The notes below the pieces were generated by a model that did no database searches, had not been told where the DNA came from, and saw only the letters and a program-made list of their open reading frames with translations. Shown piece after piece: positions 32,980 to 43,616 of a stretch of 64,000 bases of DNA. This DNA is from Xanthomonas cissicola. Lineage in GTDB: Bacteria; Pseudomonadota; Gammaproteobacteria; Xanthomonadales; Xanthomonadaceae. The stretch covers positions 1-64,000 of the forward strand of contig NZ_VZPL01000022.1 in the NCBI RefSeq assembly GCF_008801575.1. Direction: 5' to 3'. The translations under genes and the position numbers were made by a program. Positions within the stretch are counted from its first letter, which is position 1, and the number at the start of each line of letters is the position of its first letter.

Positions 32980-33393
32980 TTACTGCTGCATGAAGCCGAT
33001 TTTCTTCATCTGCGAGTTCTTCGCAGCGGCCAGCACCTTGGCCATCACCTCGTACTCCGCATCCGGATTTGCATCGATGCGCAGTTCCGGCTGATTGGTC
33101 GGATCGGCCTGCACCACTTCTTCCATCTTCTGTTGCAACACATCGACCGGAGTCGGGCTGTTGTTCCAGAACACCTGGTTGCTGGCGTCGATACGCAACT
33201 CGATCGGCGGCGGCGGTTCGGTCGTCTGCGGTGGCGGGTTGAGCACCCGCTGCGGCAGATCCACGGCGATCGGGTAGGTCATGATCGGCGCGGTGACGAT
33301 GAAGATGATCAGCAGCACCAGCATCACGTCCACCAGGGGCGTGACGTTGATGTCGGCCATCGGCCCACGGCTTCCACCAGTACTAAATGCCAT
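32980..33393 (-). CDS. exbD2: ExbD-type biopolymer transporter, second copy
   Basis: A 137-residue protein with one N-terminal transmembrane helix ([18 protein letters not shown]) preceded by [11 protein letters not shown], where the Asp in the helix is the proton-pathway residue of ExbD/TolR. A Pro-rich segment ([15 protein letters not shown]) follows, then the periplasmic domain. ExbD works with ExbB to power TonB. In X. campestris the second ExbD is reported as dispensable for iron uptake but needed for eliciting a hypersensitive response. It is the last gene of tonB-exbB-exbD1-exbD2, 2 bases after exbD1. Confidence 0.95.
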   Translation of the reverse strand: MAFSTGGSRGPMADINVTPLVDVMLVLLIIFIVTAPIMTYPIAVDLPQRVLNPPPQTTEPPPPIELRIDASNQVFWNNSPTPVDVLQQKMEEVVQADPTNQPELRIDANPDAEYEVMAKVLAAAKNSQMKKIGFMQQ

Positions 33394-33395
33394 GG

Positions 33396-33818
33396 CTACT
33401 GCCCCTTCACTTTGGTTGCAACGAAACCGACGTCCAGCATGCCCTGACCCTGCGCGATCTTGGTGATCTCGTTGATCGTACGCATCTTGGTCGTGCGGTC
33501 GCCACGCAGGTTGAGCGGCGGCTGCGGGGTCTGCTGTGCGGCGGTGGACAGGCGCGACTCCAGGGCTTCCTTGGAAATCGGCTCGTCGTTCCAGTACAGC
33601 GACCCATCTTCCTTGACGGCCAGAGTGATCGGCGCGGCACGTTTCTCCGCATCTTCCTTCTGGATCAAGTTGGCCTCTGGCAGCTCCACCTTGACCTTAT
33701 GGGACATCAGCGGTGCCGTAATGATGAAGATGATCAGCAGCACCAACATCACGTCCACGAGGGGCGTCACGTTGATGTCGGCCATCGGGCCACCGCTGTT
33801 TCCACTACTGAAGGCCAT
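33396..33818 (-). CDS. exbD1: ExbD biopolymer transporter
   Basis: A 140-residue protein with [25 protein letters not shown] as its membrane segment, including the conserved Asp, then a periplasmic domain with an E/K-rich linker in place of the Pro-rich stretch of exbD2. The first 40 residues are nearly identical to exbD2, showing tandem duplication. With ExbB it forms the proton-driven motor for TonB. It lies 46 bases after exbB. Confidence 0.95.
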   Translation of the reverse strand: MAFSSGNSGGPMADINVTPLVDVMLVLLIIFIITAPLMSHKVKVELPEANLIQKEDAEKRAAPITLAVKEDGSLYWNDEPISKEALESRLSTAAQQTPQPPLNLRGDRTTKMRTINEITKIAQGQGMLDVGFVATKVKGQ

Positions 33819-33864
33819 AACGGGCTCCGTCTAAATCGTTGCGAAGGCGTTCTTGACGACCGGA

Positions 33865-34626
33865 TTAGCGAACGCGCGAACCGGTGGCGAAGAAGTCGTG
33901 CAGGTCGTGGGCGAAGGTGTCGAACTTGGCGATCACCGAGCTGTTGACCTTGGAGAAGAAGTTGAACGCAAACACGGCCGGGATCGCGACGAACAGGCCG
34001 ATCGCGGTCATGATCAGCGCTTCACCCACCGGGCCGGCAACGGCGTCGATGGAGGCCGAACCGGTTGCACCGATCTTGATCAGCGCGCCGTAGATGCCCC
34101 ACACGGTGCCGAGCAGACCGACGAACGGCGCGGTCGCACCGACGGTGGCCAGCAAGGTCATGCCCGACTGCAGCTTGGTGCTTTCGCGGGTCACGGCCTG
34201 ACGCAGGGCGCGGTCGACGAACTCCGAACGGCTCAGGCTCTCGCCCAGGCCACCGGTGCTGCCTTCGGCGCGCTGGTGGTGCGCAGCAGCCTGGGCTGCG
34301 TCCAGTGCGATCTTGGAGAACGGCTCGGAAGCCGGCTGTTCTTCCATGGCGCGGATGGCGTCCTGTGCATTCGGGGCATCCCAGAACGCGGTGGTGACGC
34401 GGTCAGCCGCGCTCTTCAGGCGGGTGGCACGGAAGATGTTGATGACAGTCCAGTACCAGGAGGCAGCGGACATGGCGATCAGGGTGATCAACACGACCCA
34501 GGACACGGCGAAGTCGCCGGGGCTGGAGGTCATTTCGGTGATCAAGTGTTCGAAGCCCATCTGCGACAGAGCGGCCGACGGATTGGAGCCCCCTGCAGCG
34601 GCGGCGATAAAGAATTCCTGCAGCAT
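33865..34626 (-). CDS. exbB: ExbB / MotA-TolQ family proton channel protein
   Basis: A 253-residue inner-membrane protein with three transmembrane helices: about 38-58, then after a cytoplasmic loop of about 90 residues the pair at 155-180 and 195-218. The MotA/TolQ/ExbB signature is visible in LLATVGATAPFVGLLGTVWGIYGA and GEALIMTAIGLFVAIPAVFAFN. It forms the pentameric stator around ExbD. The gene follows tonB by 85 bases with a hairpin in the gap. Confidence 0.96.
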   Translation of the reverse strand: MLQEFFIAAAAGGSNPSAALSQMGFEHLITEMTSSPGDFAVSWVVLITLIAMSAASWYWTVINIFRATRLKSAADRVTTAFWDAPNAQDAIRAMEEQPASEPFSKIALDAAQAAAHHQRAEGSTGGLGESLSRSEFVDRALRQAVTRESTKLQSGMTLLATVGATAPFVGLLGTVWGIYGALIKIGATGSASIDAVAGPVGEALIMTAIGLFVAIPAVFAFNFFSKVNSSVIAKFDTFAHDLHDFFATGSRVR

Positions 34627-34678
34627 GACGCTTACCTTTGTTGTGTGTGGTGATGAAGGGTGGAGCGAAAGGAAGACA

Positions 34679-34711
34679 GGATCCTGGGCCGACCGTGGCC
34701 GGCCCGTGGGA
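34679..34711 (-). terminator. Hairpin between tonB and exbB
   Basis: GATCC and GGGCC arms at 34679-34690 pair with GGCCC and GGATC at 34701-34713, around a short loop. No T run follows in the leftward direction. It may be an attenuator or a stability element that sets tonB and exbB levels differently. Confidence 0.4.
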
Positions 34712-35380
34712 TCAGTTCAGAGCAAAGTTGACCGGGACGCGGACACGTCCGGCAGCTTTCTGCCCGTTGACAGTGGAGGCGTTGAACTTCCACTTGCGTG
34801 CTGCGTCCATCGCGGCACGGTCAAGGTCGCGGTTGCGGCTGGACTTTTCGACCGACACGTTGGTCACGTTGCCGCTGGCATCCACATCCACGATCAGGAT
34901 GACCTCACCTTGGACACCGGCACGGAATGCAGCCGGCGGGTACTTCGGCGGGTTCATGTTCTTGGACGAGATATCGACGCTGGCGCCAATGTCGCTCGGC
35001 GGAGCCGGAGGGCTCGGCGGGCTCGGCGGCGTGACGATATCGCTCGGACGCGGTTCGGGAACGTCGACCACCGGAGCTTCCGGCGGCGGCGGAACCGGTG
35101 ACGGCTTCGGCGGCGACAGATTCTTGACCGGCGGCGGCGGCTTGTCTTCCGGCGGCGGCGGCGGCGGCGGCGGCGGGGGAGGCGGTGCATCCACCAAGGT
35201 GACCATGGTGGTGCGCTCCTTCTCTGCCGGAGCCTTCGGCGCCACTGCAGGGATCAGCAACATCATCAGTGCAGTGAGGTGCAAAGCAATTACAAAAGCA
35301 ATGCCGATAATGCGGGCCCAGCTCAGACCCTGGTTCCCGGCATCGTAGTCATGCCTGTGGATAACGAGTTGTTCCGTCAT
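34712..35380 (-). CDS. tonB: Energy transducer TonB
   Basis: A 222-residue protein: short cytoplasmic N-terminus, transmembrane helix about 24-45 (IIGIAFVIALHLTALMMLLIP, with the His needed for ExbB/D coupling), a long Pro-rich periplasmic linker (about 70-130, with a run of 12 Pro) and a C-terminal TonB domain (about 140-222) with the YPPAAFRAGVQGEV motif. It energises outer-membrane TonB-dependent receptors such as the one at 54428. The Pro run is coded by nine consecutive CCG triplets near 35151-35177. First gene of the exb operon. Confidence 0.96.
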   Translation of the reverse strand: MTEQLVIHRHDYDAGNQGLSWARIIGIAFVIALHLTALMMLLIPAVAPKAPAEKERTTMVTLVDAPPPPPPPPPPPPEDKPPPPVKNLSPPKPSPVPPPPEAPVVDVPEPRPSDIVTPPSPPSPPAPPSDIGASVDISSKNMNPPKYPPAAFRAGVQGEVILIVDVDASGNVTNVSVEKSSRNRDLDRAAMDAARKWKFNASTVNGQKAAGRVRVPVNFALN

Positions 35381-35533
35381 GCGCCAATGGCTCTTTCAGT
35401 GGGGGCCCGGATCACTGTGATGATCCCCAGGTTTTCGGACGGCTTTGACACCGCAGGAACTCCCAAGCTTATACCAATCCCGAGGCCTGTAACTACTAAA
35501 AACACAGGGATTTCGGGGGTTTATTTTCTTTTT

Positions 35534-36727
35534 TTACTTCAGGTTGATGATCTTCTTGGCGTCTTCGGGTTTTTTAACACCCTTGGCGATCGCCTGCTGT
35601 GCGGCCTGCTTGGCCTCCGGGATGCGACCTTCCGAATGCAGCACCTTGGCCAGATTCAAGTAGGTCTCGCCATCCTTGGAAAGCGGTGCGGCCTTCTGCC
35701 AGTTTTCGATCGCCTTCGGTACATCGTCGCTGTAGTAATACGACTGGGCCAGGGCAAGGTATGTCTGATAATCAGGCTTGAGGATGCCTTTTTGCATACC
35801 CTCATTGATGACGGCGATGACGTCCTTTTCTTTGTTCTCGGTGTTGGCGTAGATGGAATACAACTGCTTGTATTCCTTTTCTTCGGTCAACTGACCGGAG
35901 GCACGCAGCTTGTCCATCACGCCTGCGGCCTTGTCCATCTGGTCGGCCTGCATGTACATGTTGGCCAGGTTGAGCTGGGCCTTTTTGTCGTTGGGCGTCT
36001 TGGCGGCCAGCGCCTCGGCGGCCGCAACGGCTTCGCCGGTCTGGCCAGCTTCGGCGTAGGACGCCATCAGCAGCTGGTTCCAGCTGTCCTTGGGCTCGGG
36101 CGAGGCAGCGATGGCCTGCTTCAACACCGGGATGGCTTCCTTGTAGCGCTCGGTCTGGTACAGCGCCTGGCCCTTGAGGATCAGATCTTCCGGACGCTGC
36201 GACTTGCTCTCCTCCAGATACTTGTCCAGCGTGGCCAGACCCTCGGCCTGCTGGTCGTCCTGCATCTGCAACTGCGCCAGCATCAGCATCGATTGGAAAT
36301 GGCCGTTGTTGTCCAGCGCGTTCAGGCCGATGGCCTGCTGCAGGTACTTCTTGGCACCGGCGGTGTCGTCCAGGTTGTAGGCAGCCTGCGCGGCTAGCTG
36401 GGCCGCCAGCGCCTTGTCGGCGTCGTTCGCCGCGCTGTTGGCCAGGATCTCATCGGCCTGGGTGCGCACGCCTTGGTAGTCCTCGCCCTTGTTGAAGGTT
36501 TCGATCAGCTTCTGCAGCTTGCTGCTCAACTTCGAGGACGGCTTGATCGTCGGTGCCTGGCGGGTCGACTGCGGGTACAGCTCCTCGGCCTTGCCGCTCT
36601 TGGATTTACGGCTGGCCCGTTCGGAGGAACGGTCCGACTGCGCGACCGCATCGGTGACGACAGCCCCACCCAGCGACGCGGCGATGAACAGGGACAACAG
36701 GGCTTGCTTGCGGTTGAGCAGTTTCAT
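35534..36727 (-). CDS. Periplasmic TPR-repeat protein next to tonB
   Basis: A 397-residue protein with a signal peptide (cleavage near VTDAVAQ-SD), a basic Ser/Lys-rich segment and then at least six TPR-like helix pairs (about residues 75-390), for example ALYQTERYKEAIPVLKQAIAASPE and LAKVLHSEGRIPEAKQAAQQAI. It lies upstream of tonB in the same direction, about 150 bases away. A TPR protein is also linked to a TonB system in Vibrio, so a role as accessory to TonB is an inference. It may share a transcript with tonB, since no terminator separates them. Confidence 0.85.
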   Translation of the reverse strand: MKLLNRKQALLSLFIAASLGGAVVTDAVAQSDRSSERASRKSKSGKAEELYPQSTRQAPTIKPSSKLSSKLQKLIETFNKGEDYQGVRTQADEILANSAANDADKALAAQLAAQAAYNLDDTAGAKKYLQQAIGLNALDNNGHFQSMLMLAQLQMQDDQQAEGLATLDKYLEESKSQRPEDLILKGQALYQTERYKEAIPVLKQAIAASPEPKDSWNQLLMASYAEAGQTGEAVAAAEALAAKTPNDKKAQLNLANMYMQADQMDKAAGVMDKLRASGQLTEEKEYKQLYSIYANTENKEKDVIAVINEGMQKGILKPDYQTYLALAQSYYYSDDVPKAIENWQKAAPLSKDGETYLNLAKVLHSEGRIPEAKQAAQQAIAKGVKKPEDAKKIINLK

Positions 36728-37004
36728 GTTTCACCTCGGACGATCCGCCGTCGGGCGGTACGAAAAGCGGAATGGGCGCTGTACGAAAAATCTGAGCCGG
36801 CAAACTTAGCAGAAAGTCTCAGTTCCCGAAAACGGTTTCCATGTTGTGTTGCGGCAATCAGAAGCGGGGAACAGCTGTCTTAGCGTCGCTAACGGGCCGT
36901 GACCGGTGTGGTTGCGTCTGCGACCCCAGGGTAGGCAGGCATGCGTTGTACGGAATAGGTGTTCGTACGGGTTGACGGCAGCCGCGCGGATGTCGTCAGC
37001 GGCT

Positions 37005-37811
37005 CTAGCCACAACGCGGTGCGCGTCCGCTCTGCTTGGCCTGCTGGTACACCGGCTCGAGCTGGGCAACATCGGCCTGCAGTTCGCGGATGCGGTTGGC
37101 AGGATCGGGGTGGGTCGACAGCCACTGCGGTTGGCGATTGCCGCTGGCGGCCATCATGTTCTGCCATAGCGTCACCGCCTGCGCCGGATCGAATCCGGCC
37201 TGGGCCATCAGACGTTGGCCGACCACATCGGCTTCGCTTTCCTGGGTACGCGAGCCCGGCAGCAGGAATACTGTCTGGGCGGTTATACCGCCGACCTGAT
37301 TGACTGCGCTGGCCGCCCCGTCGCCATAGGCGGCACCGGCGAGCGCGCCGATGATGCCCAGGCCCGTCTGCGCGCCGAGCTGACGGGTAATGCGCTCTTC
37401 GTGATGGCGCGAAATGACATGGCCGATTTCATGCCCGAGCACGGCGGCGAGCTGATCCTGCGTCTTGGCGACGGTAAAGATGCCGGTGTTGACACCGACC
37501 TTGCCGCCAGGCAGGGCGAAGGCATTGGCTTCGTTATCCACGAACAGCGCGGTTTCCCACTTGGTTTCGCGCCATTGCGGCGGCAGTTGCGCCACCAGTG
37601 CGTTGACCACGCATTGCACGTAGGCGTTCTGCTTGCCGTCGGTACTGACTTTTTCCTTGGCCTTGGTCTGCGCGAAGGATTGCGCGCCCAACTGGTCCAA
37701 CTGCTGTTGCGATACGCCGCCCACCACCTGTCGGCGGCCGGTTGGCGAAGTTGTGGTGGCACACGCCGTCAGTGCAAGCACGGCAACAACGATCAACAGC
37801 CTAGCTTTCAT
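37005..37811 (-). CDS. M48 family metallopeptidase, lipoprotein
   Basis: A 268-residue protein with a lipoprotein signal (VAVLALTACATT, Cys17) and an M48 domain. The zinc site is HEIGH in AAVLGHEIGHVISRHHEER, and the third ligand Glu is in RTQESEADVVGQRLMAQAGFDP. This is the BepA/LoiP type of periplasmic protease, which handles outer-membrane protein quality control. The C-terminal segment WLSTHPDPANRIRELQA is typical. It is monocistronic. Confidence 0.94.
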   Translation of the reverse strand: MKARLLIVVAVLALTACATTTSPTGRRQVVGGVSQQQLDQLGAQSFAQTKAKEKVSTDGKQNAYVQCVVNALVAQLPPQWRETKWETALFVDNEANAFALPGGKVGVNTGIFTVAKTQDQLAAVLGHEIGHVISRHHEERITRQLGAQTGLGIIGALAGAAYGDGAASAVNQVGGITAQTVFLLPGSRTQESEADVVGQRLMAQAGFDPAQAVTLWQNMMAASGNRQPQWLSTHPDPANRIRELQADVAQLEPVYQQAKQSGRAPRCG

Positions 37812-37994
37812 TCGATCCCCCTAGAACCATGGAGGCATTTTGGCAGGCTCGTCTTAACTTTTCGTCAAACGGTTCCGCGCGGCCGATAACGCGTGCCGGG
37901 CCGGAGCGATCGGCTGTCCACGTGTGCGGATCCATTTGATGCCCAAGCGCCGCGCTGCTGCGGCTGGGTTCTCGCAAGCGACCGCTTTTGGGGC

Positions 37995-38831
37995 TCAGCC
38001 AAGCCCGAAAAAATACAGCGCTGCCAGGGCTGTGGCATTGTTGATGCCGTGCGCGGCAATCGGGGCCCACAACGTGCCGGTACGCCAGTACAGCCATGCG
38101 AACGCCGCGCCCATGCTGCCGTACACCAGCCACAGCTGCGCGATCGCGGCCGGGCCGTTACCACTGATGCCGGGTACTTCGTGCACCAGCGCGAAAATCG
38201 CTCCGCTAAGCACAATGCCCAGCCATGGGCGGGCGGCAGCGAGCAGACGCCCGAACAGCACGCGACGGAACAGCAGTTCCTCGTAAGCCGGCGCGATGAT
38301 CACCGCAAACAGCGTCAGTGCCAGCGGCCATTGCTGGAGCGCTTCTTTCATCAACGGCAGGTTGGTGGGCACCGGCTTGATGCCCAACGCCGAAGCCGCC
38401 ACGCTGACCAGATTGCTCAGCAGGAACACGGCGGCGGCGATCAGCGCGGTCCAGCCCCAGGTGGAGGCGCGGCGCGCGGCAGCCCGTGAAGCGGTTTGTT
38501 CGGCAGGGGTGGCGCGGCGACGCCAGTAGTACAACAGCAGCGCCGGCGTGGCCGTGCTGACCAGCGCGGTGAGCAGCTGCACCATGACACCGGGTTGGCC
38601 AATGGCGGCCATGACCTCGGTGGGCGAGGGGGTCAGCCCCTGCGCCTTGGCCGCCTGTACCTGGCCGAAGCCACGCACCGCGCCCCACAATGCAAAGCCG
38701 GCCACGCTGAGGGTCAACAGCAGGCCGCCAGCGATAAGCACGTCGACCCAGAAACCCACGAGCACGGGCAGCAGCGGCGGCTTGCCGGCAACCGTGCGTG
38801 GTGCCAGGGGCGGTGGAAGATCGGTGCGCAT
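37995..38831 (-). CDS. CPBP family intramembrane metalloprotease
   Basis: A 278-residue protein with about eight hydrophobic helices. The CPBP (ABI) motifs are complete: EExxxR in APAYEELLFRRVLFGR, FxxxH in GAIFALVHEV and HxxxN in IAAHGINNATAL. The family includes Rce1-type CaaX proteases and bacteriocin self-immunity proteins; the substrate here is unknown. It follows gyrB by about 70 bases in the same direction, with a long hairpin between them. Confidence 0.92.
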   Translation of the reverse strand: MRTDLPPPLAPRTVAGKPPLLPVLVGFWVDVLIAGGLLLTLSVAGFALWGAVRGFGQVQAAKAQGLTPSPTEVMAAIGQPGVMVQLLTALVSTATPALLLYYWRRRATPAEQTASRAAARRASTWGWTALIAAAVFLLSNLVSVAASALGIKPVPTNLPLMKEALQQWPLALTLFAVIIAPAYEELLFRRVLFGRLLAAARPWLGIVLSGAIFALVHEVPGISGNGPAAIAQLWLVYGSMGAAFAWLYWRTGTLWAPIAAHGINNATALAALYFFGLG

Positions 38832-38850
38832 CGTCGTCCTGCGAGCACCG

Positions 38851-38890
38851 CACCGGCCGGCACGCCGCGGTTGCGACGTGTCGGCCGGTG
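38851..38890 (-). terminator. Hairpin after gyrB
   Basis: A 13-bp stem with one mismatch (CACCGGCCGGCAC at 38851-38863 with GTGTCGGCCGGTG at 38878-38890) lies just after the gyrB stop. There is no T run, so termination may be partial. Confidence 0.4.
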
Positions 38891-38898
38891 CTGGTGAC

Positions 38899-41424
<2,526 letters not shown>

Positions 41425-41457
41425 TTATACCAGTCGGCCCGTACCGGCCGTCGCGGC

Positions 41458-42564
41458 TCAGTTGACCGTTGCCTGTCGCGCAATCTGGCCGTGTTCCACG
41501 TGGAACTGCTGCAATAGTGCAGCTGCGTCTGCAAGGCCCGGTGGGGTCTCGGTTGCGGTGATGAGCACCTGCGCCGGCGCGGAAGCGAGCCGCTGCAGCA
41601 CGCGCCCCTGATGATGCCGGTCCAGCTCCGAGCCCAGATCGTCCAGCGCGATGACCGGCCATTCGCCGCGTTCGAAGGCGAAGTCCTCGGCCTGTGCGAG
41701 CAGACAGGCAAGGGCCGTGAGCTTGGCCTGTCCCCGGGAAAGCGCGTCCTTGCCCGGGAGTGCGTGGAAGCTGGGCATCCAATCTGCGCGGTGCGGGCCT
41801 TGCGAGGTATAGCCGTTCTGGCGATCGCGCTCACGCGCAAGCAGGAGGGCGTCTGCCAACGAGACCTCGTGGCGCTTCCAGCCTGGGGCGAACGTCAGCG
41901 CAGACAGTCCCAGCGCCGGCGCGATGGCATCTGCCACTGAAACCAGCCGGTCCTGCAGGCGTTCCAGGTAGCGCATGCGCCGGGACGTCAGGGTTTCGCC
42001 GGATTCGGCGAGTTCGTTGTCCCATGCGTCCAGCATGCGTGGCTGCGCGCCCTGTTTCAGCAACGCATTGCGTTGTTTGAGGGCTCGCGCGTAGCGGCGC
42101 CACAGGGTTAGAAAAGCGGGTTCCACGTGGAACAGGCCCCAATCCAGAAAACGGCGGCGGGGTTCACCACCGCCACTGATCAATACGTGGCTGCCGGGCT
42201 CGAACGTCACCACTGCCAGCGCAGCGCAAAGAGAGCCAAGCTGCGCCACGTCTTCCCCGTCCAGGCGCCCTGTCCATTCCTGTCCGCTATGACGCAGGCC
42301 AGCCCGACGCGTCCGCTCGACCGCAGCGCCGCCGCCTTCTTTCCACTCCACGAAGACTTCGAGGTCGTTGGCACCTTGTTGGATCAGGCCGTCGCGGACG
42401 CGCCCGCGGAAGCTGCGGCCGTAAGCCATCAGGTGTAGCGCTTCGAGCACGCTGGTCTTGCCCGCGCCGTTGTCGCCGGTCAGCAGATTCAAGGCACTGG
42501 AGAGATGAAGCTCGACGGTTTGAAACCGGCGAAGCCGATGAATGGACAACCGCACTACATGCAT
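41458..42564 (-). CDS. recF: DNA replication and repair protein RecF
   Basis: A 368-residue SMC-like ABC ATPase that helps load RecA at gaps. Walker A is LLTGDNGAGKTSVLEALH (about 30-47), the signature motif LSRGQAKLTALA and Walker B VIALDDLGSELD. The start MHVVRLSIHRLRRFQ at 42564 follows the family. Unusually, two parS-like palindromes are coded inside the gene, both as Phe-His-Val-Glu (in GLFHVEPAF and QQFHVEHGQ). The gene is separated from dnaN by more than 1 kb and probably has its own promoter. Confidence 0.98.
   Translation of the reverse strand: MHVVRLSIHRLRRFQTVELHLSSALNLLTGDNGAGKTSVLEALHLMAYGRSFRGRVRDGLIQQGANDLEVFVEWKEGGGAAVERTRRAGLRHSGQEWTGRLDGEDVAQLGSLCAALAVVTFEPGSHVLISGGGEPRRRFLDWGLFHVEPAFLTLWRRYARALKQRNALLKQGAQPRMLDAWDNELAESGETLTSRRMRYLERLQDRLVSVADAIAPALGLSALTFAPGWKRHEVSLADALLLARERDRQNGYTSQGPHRADWMPSFHALPGKDALSRGQAKLTALACLLAQAEDFAFERGEWPVIALDDLGSELDRHHQGRVLQRLASAPAQVLITATETPPGLADAAALLQQFHVEHGQIARQATVN
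41492..41507. promoter_or_regulatory. parS: parS-like site 1 (inside recF, 3' end)
   Basis: TGTTCCACGTGGAACT: a 14-base perfect palindrome, GTTCCACGTGGAAC, identical in its core to Pseudomonas-type parS sites bound by ParB. It lies in codons for FHVE near the RecF C-terminus. Confidence 0.85.
42119..42134. promoter_or_regulatory. parS: parS-like site 2 (inside recF)
   Basis: GGTTCCACGTGGAACA: the same 14-base palindrome GTTCCACGTGGAAC, in recF codons for FHVE of GLFHVEPAF. ParB binds such sites and the ParABS system then moves the origin region to the cell pole. Confidence 0.85.
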
Positions 42565-42663
42565 CGATCGGTGTGCTCTGGGCTGTAATCCGGCATGCCG
42601 GTCGGTTCGAAGGATACGGGATCGGCATGAAACCGTGCAGACATGGCCGCCAGGAATGACCGG

Positions 42664-42886
42664 ACAGGCAGGGGATAACATGTGGATAAAAACAGGGCCT
42701 GTGCAGGTGTTTTCGCTTATCCACAGCTTGTGCGTGAGAAAACAGGGCGGTAAACACAGGGTTTCGTCCCATAAATTTCCTTTACAAACAATCACTTAAC
42801 ATGTTTTTGCGCAAAATCTGGCCCTACCATCACCACAAAGCTCTTAAGTTATTTATAGATTTAAAAGCCAATTGCGATGTGTATAA
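42664..42886 (-). other. Origin-like module in the dnaN-recF gap (inverted copy)
   Basis: Perfect DnaA boxes lie at 42681-42689 (TGTGGATAA) and 42717-42725 (TTATCCACA), a one-mismatch box at 42878-42886 (TGTGTATAA) and AT-rich stretches at 42766-42815 and 42836-42870. A 22-base core at 42820-42841 matches the reverse complement of 44764-44785 at 21 positions. The two perfect boxes lie 95 and 131 bases from the core, as in the other module. This looks like an origin element; function is inferred. Confidence 0.75.
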
Positions 42887-43565
42887 CTCAAAAACACCAG
42901 GGAACCGAACACGTGGACCGTGGCTAGCCGACATGCAAGACAGCAACCCGGTTGACCGAGTTTGAATCCTGAACCAATTCAGTTTCAACCTGGGTAACGC
43001 TTTACGAACTCAACTTGCTAGTTGGAGTCGATGTATTTCTCCGCTCGCTTTTGCTGCGTCTGGAACCAAGCAAGATCTAGGATCAAAGACCGGGCGAATG
43101 AACCCGATCGGCTCCGGCCAGGTCGAGACTGCCGGGGGTGACTGATTCGCAAGTTGCCAACCCCGTCCGAGCTTTTGCAACACTGCAGACGCGTGACGCA
43201 GCGATGCGCGCCTGTGGCACAAGTTCCACGATGGCCCCACGCACGCGGGAGCCGCGGTGAATCATGTCCTGACGTTGGCTAGCATGAAGCTCGGTCGCCG
43301 GCCGTCACCGGAGAACTTTGGCACTCGACGTGGACCGGTCTCGCCGCTGATGCCGGTGTCTAGCGAACACACAAAACCCGAGTGGCAAGGGGCCGGGGCG
43401 CGTTTGGTCGATCAAACGGACGCACAGCCGCGATGACTGCGCCAAGGGCTTTATCGCTGCAAGTCGTGCGCGATTGCAGTCGCTCAGCCTATCGGCGTGT
43501 GTGGTCTCCACAGGCGACCTGGCCGCGACAGCTCCCTGCACATAGCAAGCTACGAAACAGCGCAA
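42887..43565. other. Long non-coding stretch between dnaN and recF
   Basis: About 680 bases with no credible gene on either strand: short frames only, no ribosome-binding sites, no family resemblance. The first part is less GC-rich (for example TTTGAATCCTGAACC near 42962). Nothing else was recognised. Its position between an origin-like module and a parS site suggests an architectural rather than coding role. Confidence 0.55.
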
Positions 43566-43592
43566 ACAAAAAGCCCGGCATCCGCCGGGCTT
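43566..43592 (-). terminator. Intrinsic terminator after dnaN
   Basis: Read leftward, AAGCCCGGC, a GGAT loop and GCCGGGCTT are followed by TTTTGTTTG. It lies about 25 bases after the dnaN stop, just beyond the parS-like site. It should separate dnaN from recF transcription. Confidence 0.88.
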
Positions 43593-43595
43593 CCG

Positions 43596-43611
43596 TGTTC
43601 CACGTGGAACG
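43596..43611. promoter_or_regulatory. parS: parS-like site 3 (between dnaN and its terminator)
   Basis: TGTTCCACGTGGAACG: the palindrome GTTCCACGTGGAAC again, six bases beyond the dnaN stop codon. It is the only one of the three outside a coding sequence. Confidence 0.87.
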
Positions 43612-43616
43612 AGATA

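Noticed and set aside
35381-35533. Fur box or clear promoter upstream of tonB
   Set aside because: I found a TATAAG-like hexamer on the minus strand but no correctly spaced -35 and no Fur palindrome.
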